Source of the DNA: Streptomyces misionensis
GTDB taxonomy: Bacteria > Actinomycetota > Actinomycetes > Streptomycetales > Streptomycetaceae
Length of the DNA stretch: 64,000 nucleotides
Assembly: GCF_900104815.1 (NCBI RefSeq)
Contig: NZ_FNTD01000004.1
Location: forward strand, 3,736,501 to 3,800,500
Reading direction: 5' to 3'
Positions 29,437 through 38,451 of the stretch are shown one piece after another (position 1 is the stretch's first letter; each line of letters begins with the position of its first letter). Below the pieces are notes generated by a model. That model was not told the DNA's origin, searched no databases, and saw only the letters and a list, made by a program, of their open reading frames with translations. The translations under genes and the position numbers were made by a program.

Positions 29437-30126
29437 GTGAGCAGCAGCCTTCGACGCGGCGCCCTCGCCGCCTCTGCCATCGCCTTCTCGATCGCCTCAC
29501 TCGCCGCCTGCGGCGCCGGCAACGACTCGCAGACCCTGCAGATCAAGCCGGACAACGCGGCGACCACCGTCGGCGACATCAAGATCCAGAACGCCGTGAT
29601 CGTCACCCAGCCCGACCCGAAGGCGACCGGGCCGGCCGTGGTCTCCGCGCGGCTGTTCAACCAGGGCGCCACCGACCAGACCCTCCAGTCGGTCACCATC
29701 CCGGGCACCAGCGACACCGTGAAGCTCACCCCGGCCAAGGGCCAGAAGCTGACCGTGCCGGCCCACGGCTCCCTGATGCTCGGCGGCCCGGGCAACGCCT
29801 CCGCCGAGATCCCCGGCGGCCGCGGCAGCGTCCAGGACGGCAACGCCCAGAAGGTCACCTTCACCTTCAGCAAGACGGGCGCGGTGAGCCTGAACGCCTT
29901 CGTGGTCCCGGCCACCAGCTACTTCGACAAGTGGGGCCCGAGCCAGATCCCCTCGCCCGCGGCCACCGGCTCCCCGGCCCCCGGCGCCACCGCCTCGGGC
30001 AGCGCCAAGCCGGGCAAGCACGACACCGCGAACCCGTCGGCCACCGCGAGCGACACCGCCACGACCGGCGCGGGCACCGGCGTGACCCCGAGCGACTCCG
30101 CGTCGCAGTCGGCCGCGGGCCACTGA
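29437..30126 (+). CDS. Lipoprotein (PCuAC-like fold possible)
   Basis: A 229-residue lipoprotein. The signal is SSSLRRGALAASAIAFSIASLAAC with lipobox LAAC. It has an Ig-like beta domain (TTVGDIKIQNAVIVTQPDP, VVSARLFNQGATDQTL, VPAHGSLMLGGPGNAS) and a ~60-residue Ser/Thr/Ala/Gly/Pro tail. The domain resembles DUF461/PCuAC copper-chaperone-like folds, but the typical H(M)X10MX21HXM copper motif is not seen, so metal binding is doubtful. GTG start with AAGGAG 11 bases upstream. It converges on phoP across a shared terminator. Confidence 0.75.
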   Translation: MSSSLRRGALAASAIAFSIASLAACGAGNDSQTLQIKPDNAATTVGDIKIQNAVIVTQPDPKATGPAVVSARLFNQGATDQTLQSVTIPGTSDTVKLTPAKGQKLTVPAHGSLMLGGPGNASAEIPGGRGSVQDGNAQKVTFTFSKTGAVSLNAFVVPATSYFDKWGPSQIPSPAATGSPAPGATASGSAKPGKHDTANPSATASDTATTGAGTGVTPSDSASQSAAGH

Positions 30127-30142
30127 GCGGTCGTACGGCCAA

Positions 30143-30183
30143 GCCGAAGGGCGGCCCCCCGCACCGGGGAGCCGCCCTTCGGC
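30143..30183. terminator. Bidirectional terminator, lipoprotein gene/phoP
   Basis: GCCGAAGGGCGGC (30143-30155) pairs perfectly with GCCGCCCTTCGGC (30171-30183), with a further G/C-rich inner stem. Confidence 0.88.
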
Positions 30184-30218
30184 GTACCGCTGGCCGCCGT
30201 ACGGCGACGGCCTGCGGC

Positions 30219-30899
30219 CTACGGCTCGAACTTGTAGCCGAGGCCGCGCACCGTCACCAGGTAGCGCGGCGCGCCCGGGTCCGGCTCGATCTTGGCGCGC
30301 AGCCGCTTGACGTGCACGTCCAGGGTCTTGGTGTCGCCCACGTAGTCGGCGCCCCAGACCCGGTCGATGAGCTGCATCCGGGTCAGCACCCGGCCGGCGT
30401 TGCGCAGCAGCATCTCCAGCAGGTCGAACTCCTTCAGCGGCAGGTCCACCTTGGAGCCGCCGACGGTCACCACGTGCCGGTCCACGTCCATGCGGACCGG
30501 GCCGGCCTCCAGCGCGGCCGGGGTGACCTCCTCCGGCTCCCCGCGCCGACGCAGCACCGCGCGGATGCGGGCGACCAGCTCACGGGAGGAGAAGGGCTTG
30601 GTGACGTAGTCGTCCGCCCCTATCTCCAGACCGACGACCTTGTCGATCTCGCTGTCCTTCGCGGTCACCATGATCACGGGGACGTTGGAACGGCCGCGCA
30701 GCTGGCGGCAGACCTCGGTGCCGGGCAGCCCCGGCAGCATCAGGTCGAGCAGGACGAGGTCGGCGCCGTTGCGCTCGAACTCGTCGAGGCCGTCGGGGCC
30801 GGTCGCCGCGACGGCGACCTCGAAGCCCTCCTTGCGGAGCATGTACGACAGGGCGTCGGAGAAGGACTCCTCGTCCTCGACGACGAGCACTCGGGTCAC
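30219..30899 (-). CDS. phoP: Phosphate response regulator PhoP
   Basis: A 226-residue OmpR/PhoB-type regulator that controls the phosphate-starvation regulon and, in Streptomyces, represses much secondary metabolism when phosphorylated. The receiver domain has the acidic pair E8-D9, phospho-acceptor Asp52 (LVLLDLMLPG) and Lys in YVTKPFSSREL. The winged-helix domain ends VHVKRLRAKIEPDPGAPRYLVTVRGLGYKF. It overlaps phoR by four bases. The order phoR-phoP divergent from phoU is that of Streptomyces. Confidence 0.96.
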   Translation of the reverse strand: MTRVLVVEDEESFSDALSYMLRKEGFEVAVAATGPDGLDEFERNGADLVLLDLMLPGLPGTEVCRQLRGRSNVPVIMVTAKDSEIDKVVGLEIGADDYVTKPFSSRELVARIRAVLRRRGEPEEVTPAALEAGPVRMDVDRHVVTVGGSKVDLPLKEFDLLEMLLRNAGRVLTRMQLIDRVWGADYVGDTKTLDVHVKRLRAKIEPDPGAPRYLVTVRGLGYKFEP

Positions 30900-32152
30900 G
30901 GAAGGACCTCCGGGGCGGGAAGCGGTTCGTACGGGGATGACTCGGTGGGACCGCCGGCCTCGTCGTCGAGGCCGGGCTCGTGGTGCTGCGCGCGGTCGCG
31001 GGCCGCGCCCGCCTCCGGCAGTCTGAGGGTGAAGGTGGAGCCTTGGCCCTCGGCGCTCCAGACCGTGACCTCCCCGCCGTGCGAGGCGACCACGTGCTTG
31101 ACGATGGCGAGACCCAGACCGGTGCCGCCGGTGGCCCGGGAGCGGGCCGGGTCGACACGGTAGAAGCGCTCGAAGATGCGCTCCTTGTCCTTGTCCGAGA
31201 TGCCGATGCCCTGGTCGGTCACGGCCAGCTCGATCATGTCACCGCCGGGCGCGCTCACCCGGCGGGCGGCGATGCCGACGCGGGTGCGGGCCGGCGAGTA
31301 GTTCACGGCGTTCTCGACCAGGTTGCCGAGGGCGGCGGCCAGCTGGCCCCGGTTGCCCCAGACGTGCAGGTCCGCGGTGCCTCCGGCGGCCATGGTGATC
31401 TGCTTGGTGCCCGCCTGGTGCCGGCAGCGGTCGACGGCCTCGGCGACCAGCTCGTCCACCTGGACGGACTCGGCGTCCTCCAGGGGGTCGTCGTTCTGCA
31501 CCCGGGACAGGTCGATGAGTTCCTGCACCAGGTTGGTCAGCCGGGTCGCCTCGATCTGCATGCGGCCCGCGAAGCGCTCCACGGCCTCGGGGTCGTCGGA
31601 GGCGTCCATGACGGCCTCGGACAGCAGGGACAGGGCGCCGACCGGCGTCTTCAGCTCATGGCTCACATTGGCCACGAAGTCGCGTCGTACGGCCTCGATC
31701 CTGCGGGCCTCGGTCAGATCCTCGACCAGCAGCAGGACCAGGCGGGAGCCGAGCGGCGCCACCCGCGCGGAGACGGCGAGGGCCTCGCCGCGTCCGCTGC
31801 CGCGCCGGGGCAGATCCAGCTCGACCTGGCGTATCTCGCCGTCTCTTCGCGTGTCCCGGGCCATCTGGAGCATCGGCTCGATCGACAGCTTGCCGCCGCG
31901 CACCAGCCCGAGGGCGTAGGCGGCGGAGCTGGCCTTGACGACGGCGTCGGCCTCGTCGAGGACGACGGCGGAGGAGCGCAGCACCGAGAGAACGGTGTCC
32001 ACACCGGGCGGGAGTACGGGATCTGTGTGCAAGGAAGTCCTGGTCGGTCGCTTCTGGTCGCGTTCGCTCCAGCGGAACGCCAGCATGGCGATGACGCCGG
32101 TGAGCACTCCGGCGATCGCTGCCGCTGCGGCGACCGCCGCGTTCACGTCCAT
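30896..32152 (-). CDS. phoR: Phosphate sensor histidine kinase PhoR
   Basis: A 418-residue membrane kinase for PhoP. One N-terminal membrane segment (VAAAAAIAGVLTGVIAMLAF) is followed by a PAS-like domain (residues ~50-160). The H-box is FVANVSHELKTPVGAL, and the ATPase domain has N-box ALGNLVENAVNYSP, G1 VTDQGIGIS and G2 GGTGLGLAIVKHV. It has an ~50-residue acidic tail. The 230-base region to phoU contains a PHO box. Confidence 0.95.
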   Translation of the reverse strand: MDVNAAVAAAAAIAGVLTGVIAMLAFRWSERDQKRPTRTSLHTDPVLPPGVDTVLSVLRSSAVVLDEADAVVKASSAAYALGLVRGGKLSIEPMLQMARDTRRDGEIRQVELDLPRRGSGRGEALAVSARVAPLGSRLVLLLVEDLTEARRIEAVRRDFVANVSHELKTPVGALSLLSEAVMDASDDPEAVERFAGRMQIEATRLTNLVQELIDLSRVQNDDPLEDAESVQVDELVAEAVDRCRHQAGTKQITMAAGGTADLHVWGNRGQLAAALGNLVENAVNYSPARTRVGIAARRVSAPGGDMIELAVTDQGIGISDKDKERIFERFYRVDPARSRATGGTGLGLAIVKHVVASHGGEVTVWSAEGQGSTFTLRLPEAGAARDRAQHHEPGLDDEAGGPTESSPYEPLPAPEVLP

Positions 32153-32225
32153 GCGTCCAGGTTAGGCATGGGGCAGGACGTGCCCACAGCCGTGAGGGTG
32201 CGACCTCGAACACTCGTCGCCCAGA

Positions 32226-32258
32226 GTTCACCTTGGAGCCAGTACCGGTTCATTTGGG
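32226..32258 (+). promoter_or_regulatory. PHO box (PhoP operator)
   Basis: Three 11-base units: GTTCACCTTGG, AGCCAGTACCG and GTTCATTTGGG. Units 1 and 3 match the GTTCACC direct-repeat consensus. The position, between phoR and phoU, is as in other Streptomyces; it should control both divergent transcripts. Confidence 0.85.
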
Positions 32259-32381
32259 AAGCCGGAAACGGACGCGTACGGGGCGGAACGTGGGAGCGTG
32301 GGGTTCGCGCCGCCGGTTTTGCCGCCGGGCCCCCGGACAACGACCCCGAACCCCCCAAGCACACGTACGAGAGGGAACCTG

Positions 32382-33071
32382 ATGCGGGACGCGTACCACG
32401 AGGAACTGGACTCGATCGGCGACGGTCTGGTGGAGATGGCCCGGCTGGTCGGCTCGGCCATCGGACGCGCCACGACCGCCATGCTGGACGCCGATCTGAA
32501 GCTCGCCGAAAACGTGATCGAGGCGGACCAGAAGGTCGACGAACTCCAGCACGACCTGGAGGCCCGGGCCATAGCCCTGCTGGCCCGCCAGCAGCCGGTG
32601 GCCACCGATCTGCGGATCGTCGTCACGTCGCTGCGCATGTCGGCCGACCTGGAGCGCTCCGGCGACCTCGCCCAGCACGTGGCGAAGCTGGCCCGGCTGC
32701 GCTTTCCCGCGCGGGCCGTCCCGCAGGACCTGCACGCGACCATCCTGGAGATGGGCCAGCTCGCGCAGCGCCTGATGGCCAAGGCCGCGGAGGTCATCGT
32801 GACCAAAGACGTCGACCTCGCGCTCCAGCTGGAGCAGGATGACGACGAGATGGACCTGCTGCACCGCACCCTCTTCCAGCACCTCATCGACGACCGCTGG
32901 AAGCACGGCATCGAGACGGCCGTCGACGTCACCCTCCTCGGCCGCTACTACGAGCGCTACGCCGACCACGCCGTCGCCGTCGCCAAGCGCGTCGTCTACC
33001 TGGTCACCGGCGAGCACGCGGACGAACTCCAGCCGGACATCCAGCCGGTGACGGGCGTCGAAGGGGCGTGA
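32382..33071 (+). CDS. phoU: Phosphate signalling protein PhoU
   Basis: A 229-residue all-helical protein of two three-helix bundles, each with the family E(K)XXXD metal-binding motif. The opening is MRDAYHEELDSIGDGLVEMARLVGSAI, and VATDLRIVVTSLRMSADLERSGDLAQHVAKLA is highly diagnostic. The second repeat is in LLGRYYERYADHAVAVAKRVVYLVTGEH. It adapts the Pst transporter to the kinase PhoR. The frame is open upstream but ATG 32382 is the family start. Confidence 0.95.
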   Translation: MRDAYHEELDSIGDGLVEMARLVGSAIGRATTAMLDADLKLAENVIEADQKVDELQHDLEARAIALLARQQPVATDLRIVVTSLRMSADLERSGDLAQHVAKLARLRFPARAVPQDLHATILEMGQLAQRLMAKAAEVIVTKDVDLALQLEQDDDEMDLLHRTLFQHLIDDRWKHGIETAVDVTLLGRYYERYADHAVAVAKRVVYLVTGEHADELQPDIQPVTGVEGA

Positions 33072-33216
33072 CCCGGCCGGGTCCGCCCGGCGGTGCCGGC
33101 CTGGGCGTCGGCCGGGGGCGCCTCCGTGCGCCGTTGATGCGCCCGGGGGCGCGGGCATGAGATGGATGAGGGCAGTCTCGCCCCCGCCACCTGGCCCCGG
33201 CGTCTAGGAGGGACCC

Positions 33217-33372
33217 ATGACCGACTCCCCCAGCACCACCCCCGACCCCACGCAGGAGCGCGAGACCGAACAGGTCGCCGAGATCAGGAGCCTGCCGCTG
33301 GTCGCCGCGTGCGGCTGCGGCTCCGGCTGCGGCTGCGGCTGCCAGTCGGGCGGCCCCTGCCAGTGCGGCTGA
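33217..33372 (+). CDS. 51-residue cysteine-rich small protein, metallothionein-like
   Basis: ATG 33217 follows an excellent AGGAGGGA site. The first 30 residues are acidic and polar (MTDSPSTTPDPTQERETEQV). The last 21 contain seven Cys in CxC-type spacing (AACGCGSGCGCGCQSGG then PCQCG), like small bacterial metallothioneins. The ribosome site and the intact frame in a region of otherwise low coding signal support a real gene. It follows phoU by about 145 bases on the same strand. Metal binding is inferred. Confidence 0.65.
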   Translation: MTDSPSTTPDPTQERETEQVAEIRSLPLVAACGCGSGCGCGCQSGGPCQCG

Positions 33373-33739
33373 CGACGGCGTCGTCGTAGGACGGTCCCTG
33401 CGACGGCGTCGTCGTAGGGCGGTTCCACGGCGGCATCGTCGTAGGACGGTCGGCGAGCGGGCCGGTGCGGACGGGCTCCGCACCGGCCCGCTCGGTCCGT
33501 GCCGGACCCGGTCGGCGCTCGCGAAACCCGCGCTCCCGGGCGTCCGGCGACGGGCCCGCGCCTTCAGGGGATCTCCCCATACCGGAAACCCCCTCCACAA
33601 TTGTCACAGCCATGCCATACGCTGCCTCCAGCAGCCGCGCCCCGCGCATCACCGTGAAACGGCGGTCGTGCCCGGGTGCTGCGCGGCGCACTCATCTCCC
33701 CGGTCACGCACCGGGTTTCCTTGTGGGGGTAGCAGCACT
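33373..33739. other. Gene-free stretch with short tandem repeats
   Basis: Between the Cys-rich small gene and the secreted beta-propeller gene. About three copies of GGC(G/A)TCGTCGTAGG(A/G)CGGT occur at 33375-33452. The remainder shows no convincing gene and should contain the promoter of the next gene. Confidence 0.55.
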
Positions 33740-35710
33740 GTGCGTATGCGCAGCATCTCGACCGCGACGGCGCTCGCGGTCCTCTTCGGCTCGGCGGCGC
33801 TGAGCCTCGGCGCGGCCGGCACCGCCTCGGCCGCTCCGGCCGCCCATGTCACCTCGCCCGGCGGCCTCGCGGTGGACGGGCCCGCGCAGCGGGTGTTCGT
33901 CGGCGACAGCACGAGCGGCACCGTCACGGCCACCGACTACTCCGGTGCCGTCCTCGGTTCGGTCGCCGGGGTCACCGGGGTGAGCGATCTCGCGGTCTCG
34001 GACGACGGGACGACCGTGTACGCGGCCGCCCCGCAGATCCACGAGATCTGGGCCATCGACGCGAACACGCTCACCGTCAAGGCCCGCTACACCGTCGCCA
34101 CCAACACCGGCCCGCGCCACGTCGCGTTCAGCGGCGGCAAGGTCTGGTTCTCCTACGGCGACCAGTGGGACGGCGACCTCGGTTCCGTCGACCCCTCGGT
34201 GGACCCGGCGAGCGGCACCGACCCGGTGTCGCTGGAGCAGTTCCCGACCGAGGGCACCTCGGTGGGCATCTGGGGCCAGGCCCTGCTGGACACCGACCCG
34301 ACCCAGCCGGGCATCCTCGGCGTCGCCGAGACCGGGCTGTCCACCGACTCGATGGCCGTGCTCGACGTCTCCAGCGGCAAGGCCGCCCTGGTCGCCTGGC
34401 ACAACGGCGACTACACGCTGAACAACGGCATCGGGGACATCGACCTGGTGCCCGGCGGCAAGCAGGTGCTGGTCAACGGCCGGGACCGGGACGCCTACGC
34501 GGACGGCACGTTCAAGGCCGCCGGCTCCTACCCGAGCGGCCAGTTCGCCGACGTCGCCTCCAACGGACTCGTCGCCCAGGTCAACGGCGGCAAGATCATG
34601 ACGTACCGGCCCAACGCCACCCTGCCGCTGCGCACCTACGACGAGGGCACCTCCAGCACGGCCGATCTCGCCTGGGCGCCGGACGACTCCCGGATCTTCG
34701 CGCTGGTCGGCTCGGACGCCCAGAACTCCGGCTACACCCTCAAGGTGCTCACCGGCCCGGCGCTGAACAACCCGACCCTGACGGTCAACGCCCCGGCGAG
34801 CGCGACCCGCGCCAAGCAGCTCACCGTCACCGGCAGGCTGTCCGCGACGGTCCCGCTGCCGACCGGCGCGAAGCTCCAGGTCACCCGGGTCGACCTGGAC
34901 TCCCCGAGCGGCAAGGCGCTGCCCGCGGTCACGGTGCGCGCGGACGGCACGTACTCCTTCACCGACACCCCGCCCGCCGGCGGCACGGTCACCTACAAGG
35001 TGACCTACGCGGGCGACGCCGCGCACTCCGCGGTCACCGCGTCCGACAAGGTCGACGTCTCCCGCGCCACGGCCTCGCTGAGCCTGAACAACAACGGCAA
35101 GGTCTACTCCTACGGCGCCGACGTGAAGTTCACGGCGCACCTCGGGACGACCTACAAGAACCGCACGGTCGAGATCTGGGCCAACCCCTACGGCGGCGAC
35201 AAGCCCAACAAGCTGCTGAAGTCCGGGAAGGTCGACTCCCACGGGAACATCTCCGCGACGGTCGACATGACCCGCGACACGGACGTCACCGCGGTCTTCA
35301 AGGGCGACTCCCGCTACAAGCCGAGGACGGTCAAGTCCACGGGCTACGCCAAGGTGAAGACCTCCACCGCGGTGACGAAGTACTACAAGACGGCCAAGAT
35401 CGGGTCGACGACGTACTACTGGTTCCACAAGAACACCGACCCGCTGCTCACCACGACCATGACGTACTACCCGGGCCGCATGCAGCGCATGGACCTCCAG
35501 GTCTACTACGGCGGCAAGTGGTACACCGCCGACGGCAGCCCGGAGTACTTCAAGCTGGCCTCGAACGGCAAGTCGGCCGTGAGCCTCGGCGCCCCCGGCA
35601 CCTCCGGCATCAAGGCCCGCATGCGCTCGTCGTACATCAACAACTCCTCGGGCGACAACGTCAACACGACGACGTACGGCTCGTGGAAGTACCTGTACTT
35701 CTCCAACTGA
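33740..35710 (+). CDS. Secreted beta-propeller and Ig-like repeat protein
   Basis: A 656-residue exported protein. GTG 33740 (MRMRSISTATALAVLFG) lies 10 bases from a GGGGG site and gives a clean signal peptide ending near ASA. The first ~340 residues look like a YVTN/NHL-type propeller (HVTSPGGLAVDGPAQRVFVGDSTSGTVTATD, VSDLAVSDDGTTVYAAA, STADLAWAPDDSRIFALVG). The next ~100 residues are a bacterial Ig-like repeat (LTVTGRLSATVPLPTGAKLQVTRVD to VTYKVTYAGDAAHSAVTASD), and the C terminus is Tyr/Lys-rich (YYKTAKIGSTTYYWF). It is probably a cell-surface or matrix protein, with no enzyme motif. A terminator follows. Confidence 0.8.
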   Translation: MRMRSISTATALAVLFGSAALSLGAAGTASAAPAAHVTSPGGLAVDGPAQRVFVGDSTSGTVTATDYSGAVLGSVAGVTGVSDLAVSDDGTTVYAAAPQIHEIWAIDANTLTVKARYTVATNTGPRHVAFSGGKVWFSYGDQWDGDLGSVDPSVDPASGTDPVSLEQFPTEGTSVGIWGQALLDTDPTQPGILGVAETGLSTDSMAVLDVSSGKAALVAWHNGDYTLNNGIGDIDLVPGGKQVLVNGRDRDAYADGTFKAAGSYPSGQFADVASNGLVAQVNGGKIMTYRPNATLPLRTYDEGTSSTADLAWAPDDSRIFALVGSDAQNSGYTLKVLTGPALNNPTLTVNAPASATRAKQLTVTGRLSATVPLPTGAKLQVTRVDLDSPSGKALPAVTVRADGTYSFTDTPPAGGTVTYKVTYAGDAAHSAVTASDKVDVSRATASLSLNNNGKVYSYGADVKFTAHLGTTYKNRTVEIWANPYGGDKPNKLLKSGKVDSHGNISATVDMTRDTDVTAVFKGDSRYKPRTVKSTGYAKVKTSTAVTKYYKTAKIGSTTYYWFHKNTDPLLTTTMTYYPGRMQRMDLQVYYGGKWYTADGSPEYFKLASNGKSAVSLGAPGTSGIKARMRSSYINNSSGDNVNTTTYGSWKYLYFSN

Positions 35711-35720
35711 CGCACCGTCT

Positions 35721-35765
35721 GCGAACGGCCGTCGCCCGGGTTCATCTCGGGCGGTGGCCGTTCGC
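35721..35765. terminator. Hairpin terminator between convergent genes
   Basis: GCGAACGGCCGTCGCCC pairs with GGGCGGTGGCCGTTCGC (two imperfect positions), with a short loop. Confidence 0.82.
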
Positions 35766-35798
35766 CGTGCGGCCGGCGGCTCCCCGGCACGGCGCGTG

Positions 35799-36566
35799 TC
35801 ACAGGTGGCGCAGTCCCATCCCGCCCATGCCGCCGCCCGTGAGGTTGGTTGCCAGCAGGGGCGCCCAGAAGACGGCGATCGCGAGCGCCAGCGAGGCGAG
35901 ACCGACGGCGCGGGCGACGAGACGGCCCCTCGGCAGGCGCTTCTCCGTGGTCACGACGGCGGCCAGTCCCACCATGGCCCAGGGGTTCATCACGCCGAAC
36001 GCCGTGAACAGCAGCATCAGGGACCAGCAGCAGCCCAGGCAGAAAGCGCCGTGGTGCGCTCCGGCGCGCAGGTGGCGCGAGGGGCCGCGGTACGACGCGT
36101 AGCGCAGCAGCAGGCCGATCGGCGAACGGCACTTGGCGAGGCAGCGGTCCTTCAGGGGGCTGAGCTGGTAGACGCCGTTGACGGCGAAGACGGCGGCGGC
36201 CGCCGCGGTTCCGGCCGCGGGACGCGTGGTCGCGAGGTGCGTCGCGCCGCCGGCCAGGGCGTATGCCGGCAGCCCGGCGGCGGACCAGACCAGCACGTAG
36301 CCGGCGGTGAAGGCGATCATGCGCGGCGTCCGGTGGACGGGGACCGTCCGCGCGTACAGCGCGGCGACGGGCGACGTGGCCGGCAGCATCATCGCGGCCA
36401 TCATCACGGTCCACATGCCCAGGAAGGCGGGCAGGTCCCAGGCCATCGCCCCGGACCCCATGTCCCCCCGGCGCAGCGCCACCCATGCCCAGGCCGCGGC
36501 CGCCGCGAGCAGCAGCAGCTCCGAGTGGCCCGCGCCGTGCCGTACGGTGATCGCCGTCCTGGTCAC
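35799..36566 (-). CDS. DUF2182 integral membrane protein
   Basis: A 255-residue polytopic protein. Five to seven hydrophobic helices are visible. GMWTVMMAAMMLPATSPVAALY is a Met-rich helix typical of DUF2182, and PLKDRCLAKCRSP and HHGAFCLGCCWSLM give paired Cys for possible metal binding. GTG 36566 overlaps the upstream stop as GTGA. The DUF1326-DUF2182 pair is widespread and probably works together at the membrane, possibly in metal handling; the function is not established. Confidence 0.82.
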   Translation of the reverse strand: MTRTAITVRHGAGHSELLLLAAAAAWAWVALRRGDMGSGAMAWDLPAFLGMWTVMMAAMMLPATSPVAALYARTVPVHRTPRMIAFTAGYVLVWSAAGLPAYALAGGATHLATTRPAAGTAAAAAVFAVNGVYQLSPLKDRCLAKCRSPIGLLLRYASYRGPSRHLRAGAHHGAFCLGCCWSLMLLFTAFGVMNPWAMVGLAAVVTTEKRLPRGRLVARAVGLASLALAIAVFWAPLLATNLTGGGMGGMGLRHL

Positions 36567-37177
36567 GCCGACCACGAGAAGGGCGCCGAGTGCGCATTGC
36601 GGCCGGTGAAGTCCCAGGAGCGGCCGTGTACGCCGGTGCCGATGGCCCGCGTCGACCGGGCGATCGTCAAAGTGCTGTTGGCCGGGTGGAACATGCCGGT
36701 CAGCCCCATCACGGGACCGTCCGCACCGAGTTGTGGGGCCACCTGGTCCTCGATCTCGATGTCGATGGCGTCCGCCACCCGCACCGTGTGGCGGCGGCCG
36801 TCGTCGTGGAAGGCGATGGGGACGCGTTCGACGCCGAGAACCTCGCCGACGAGGGGGACGAGCGCCGCCATCGGCCCGCCCACCTGCCCGGAGAAGACCT
36901 TGCCCAGCGCGTCCGCCTGGCTGTCGTCGGCCGAAGCGTCGACGTACAGCACGATCTGCCAGCCGCCGTCGGCCATCACGCGGGGCGCGTCGGCGAACAC
37001 GACGACGCTGTGGTCCGACACGTCCACACCGCCGACCTCGCCCTGTGCGACGTGGAACGCGAGGGTCACCTGGCAGCGCTCGTTGTCGGCGGGCGCGGTC
37101 ATGCCCGAGGTGGTACACGGGCACACGGTGTCGCAGTTGCAGCTCTCAAGGTACGTACCGCTCAGATTCCAAGCCAT
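36563..37177 (-). CDS. DUF1326 protein
   Basis: A 204-residue soluble protein. The opening MAWNLSGTYLESCNCDTVCPC is the DUF1326 signature with clustered Cys, followed by CTTSGMTAPADNERC. The rest is beta-rich (HSVVVFADAPRVMADGGWQIVLYVD). ATG 37177 is chosen over longer in-frame starts because it gives the family start and has GGGAG upstream. It is translationally coupled to DUF2182. Confidence 0.88.
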   Translation of the reverse strand: MAWNLSGTYLESCNCDTVCPCTTSGMTAPADNERCQVTLAFHVAQGEVGGVDVSDHSVVVFADAPRVMADGGWQIVLYVDASADDSQADALGKVFSGQVGGPMAALVPLVGEVLGVERVPIAFHDDGRRHTVRVADAIDIEIEDQVAPQLGADGPVMGLTGMFHPANSTLTIARSTRAIGTGVHGRSWDFTGRNAHSAPFSWSA

Positions 37178-37442
37178 CTCCGCACTCCCGCCTGGTCCAC
37201 GCGCCCGGCCGACGGAGCGGAAGCTCTGGGATGTGCGCGCCGCCCCTGTGCGGCGCCTCGACCTCATGGACCCCATGCGTCACGGACCCGGTGGCCCCAT
37301 GCGGAAATCGGAGGGCGGACGCGTGTCCCGCGCCCACTCGGCCACAAGATCGCCACCAGGAGGAACTCCCTGGCCCGAACGGCCGCCCGAACAACTCCAG
37401 GCTAGCCCCGCACCACGCCGCCCGCTGCTCACTCCCGGTGGC

Positions 37443-38309
37443 TCAACCGAACAGCTCCAGTCCCTCCCAGCCGCGTTCGCCGCCCACCGCCCACGCGTCC
37501 AGCAGCTCCCGGGCCTCGGCCTCGGGGGCGGCCAGCCAGACGGTCTGCGCGCCGCTGTGCGTCCGCACGCTGGTCTCGTCGTAGTCGACCCGGCCCTCGC
37601 TGCAGCATGCGCACAGCATGTGGAAGCCGCTCGCCGGCTCGGCTCCGAAGTCCCGCGCGAAGAACGAGTCCACCAGGGCGTCGACGTCGGTTGCGTCCGC
37701 CGCGTGCACGGTCGTGTGCAGCGTCGGCAGCGAGGACGCCTCGAAGAGCAGCAGTTCGTCGAAGACGGCGACGCGCCGCCCGTTGTACGTCCGCTCGCCG
37801 TTCGGCTCCCCGTCGTGCACGACGATCTCCCCGAAGCGACGGCCCTTCGTGGCCGGGACGTTCATCACCCGTCCGCGCGTCGGGCAGAGCCGCTGGATCC
37901 AGACCACCTCGCGCTCACCACCCGTGTCCAGCCGTACGCAGGCCGGGCCGAAGGCGCCGTTGATCTCCCCCTCGCCCTCCGGCATGGGTATCCCGAAGCC
38001 CTCCCAGGCGTCACGGGCGGTCGCCCAGTCCCGCTGGATCGTGGCGGCGACGCCCAGGTTCCAGAACGCCGGGTCCTGCTCGCCGCGGGGCGAACGCGCG
38101 GCAGCCTCACGGCCGAGTTCACAGGCCTTCGCCCAGTTGCGCAGGAACTTGTACGCCAGTGCCGCGTCGTACCACCACGCCGCGCTGGGACCCTCGTCCG
38201 GATAGTGCGCGAGGACCTGCTCGTACAACTCGGCGGAACGCAGCCACTCCCGCGCCTCCCACATCTCCCGAGCCCGCCCCAGCAACCGCCCCGCCTCGGA
38301 CTTCTCCAC
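37443..38309 (-). CDS. TPR-containing conserved protein
   Basis: A 288-residue cytosolic protein. The N-terminal ~110 residues are helical repeats of TPR type (AREMWEAREWLRSAELYEQVLAHYPDEG, WWYDAALAYKFLRNWAKACELGREAA, FWNLGVAATIQRDWATARDAWEGFG). The remainder is a mixed domain (VNVPATKGRRFGEIVVHDGEPNG, HMLCACCSEGRVDYD). GTG 38309 with GGGAGGGG upstream starts MEKSEAGRLLGRAREM. No enzymatic motif was recognised. Confidence 0.7.
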   Translation of the reverse strand: MEKSEAGRLLGRAREMWEAREWLRSAELYEQVLAHYPDEGPSAAWWYDAALAYKFLRNWAKACELGREAAARSPRGEQDPAFWNLGVAATIQRDWATARDAWEGFGIPMPEGEGEINGAFGPACVRLDTGGEREVVWIQRLCPTRGRVMNVPATKGRRFGEIVVHDGEPNGERTYNGRRVAVFDELLLFEASSLPTLHTTVHAADATDVDALVDSFFARDFGAEPASGFHMLCACCSEGRVDYDETSVRTHSGAQTVWLAAPEAEARELLDAWAVGGERGWEGLELFG

Positions 38310-38451
38310 GCCCCTGCCCCTCCCGCTGACCAGGCAGGGAGTTTCGCACGACGAGGGGAGGGGGCGGGAGGGGGGCGTCGAACCCCCGAAAAGCCGTGGC
38401 TGCCGTCTTCGAGGGCGCGTACGCTCCCGCTCGCCGAGGCTGGAGGCCGAG

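Noticed and set aside
29437..30126. Copper chaperone PCuAC identity for the lipoprotein
   Set aside because: The fold may be similar, but the Met/His copper-binding motif is not present.
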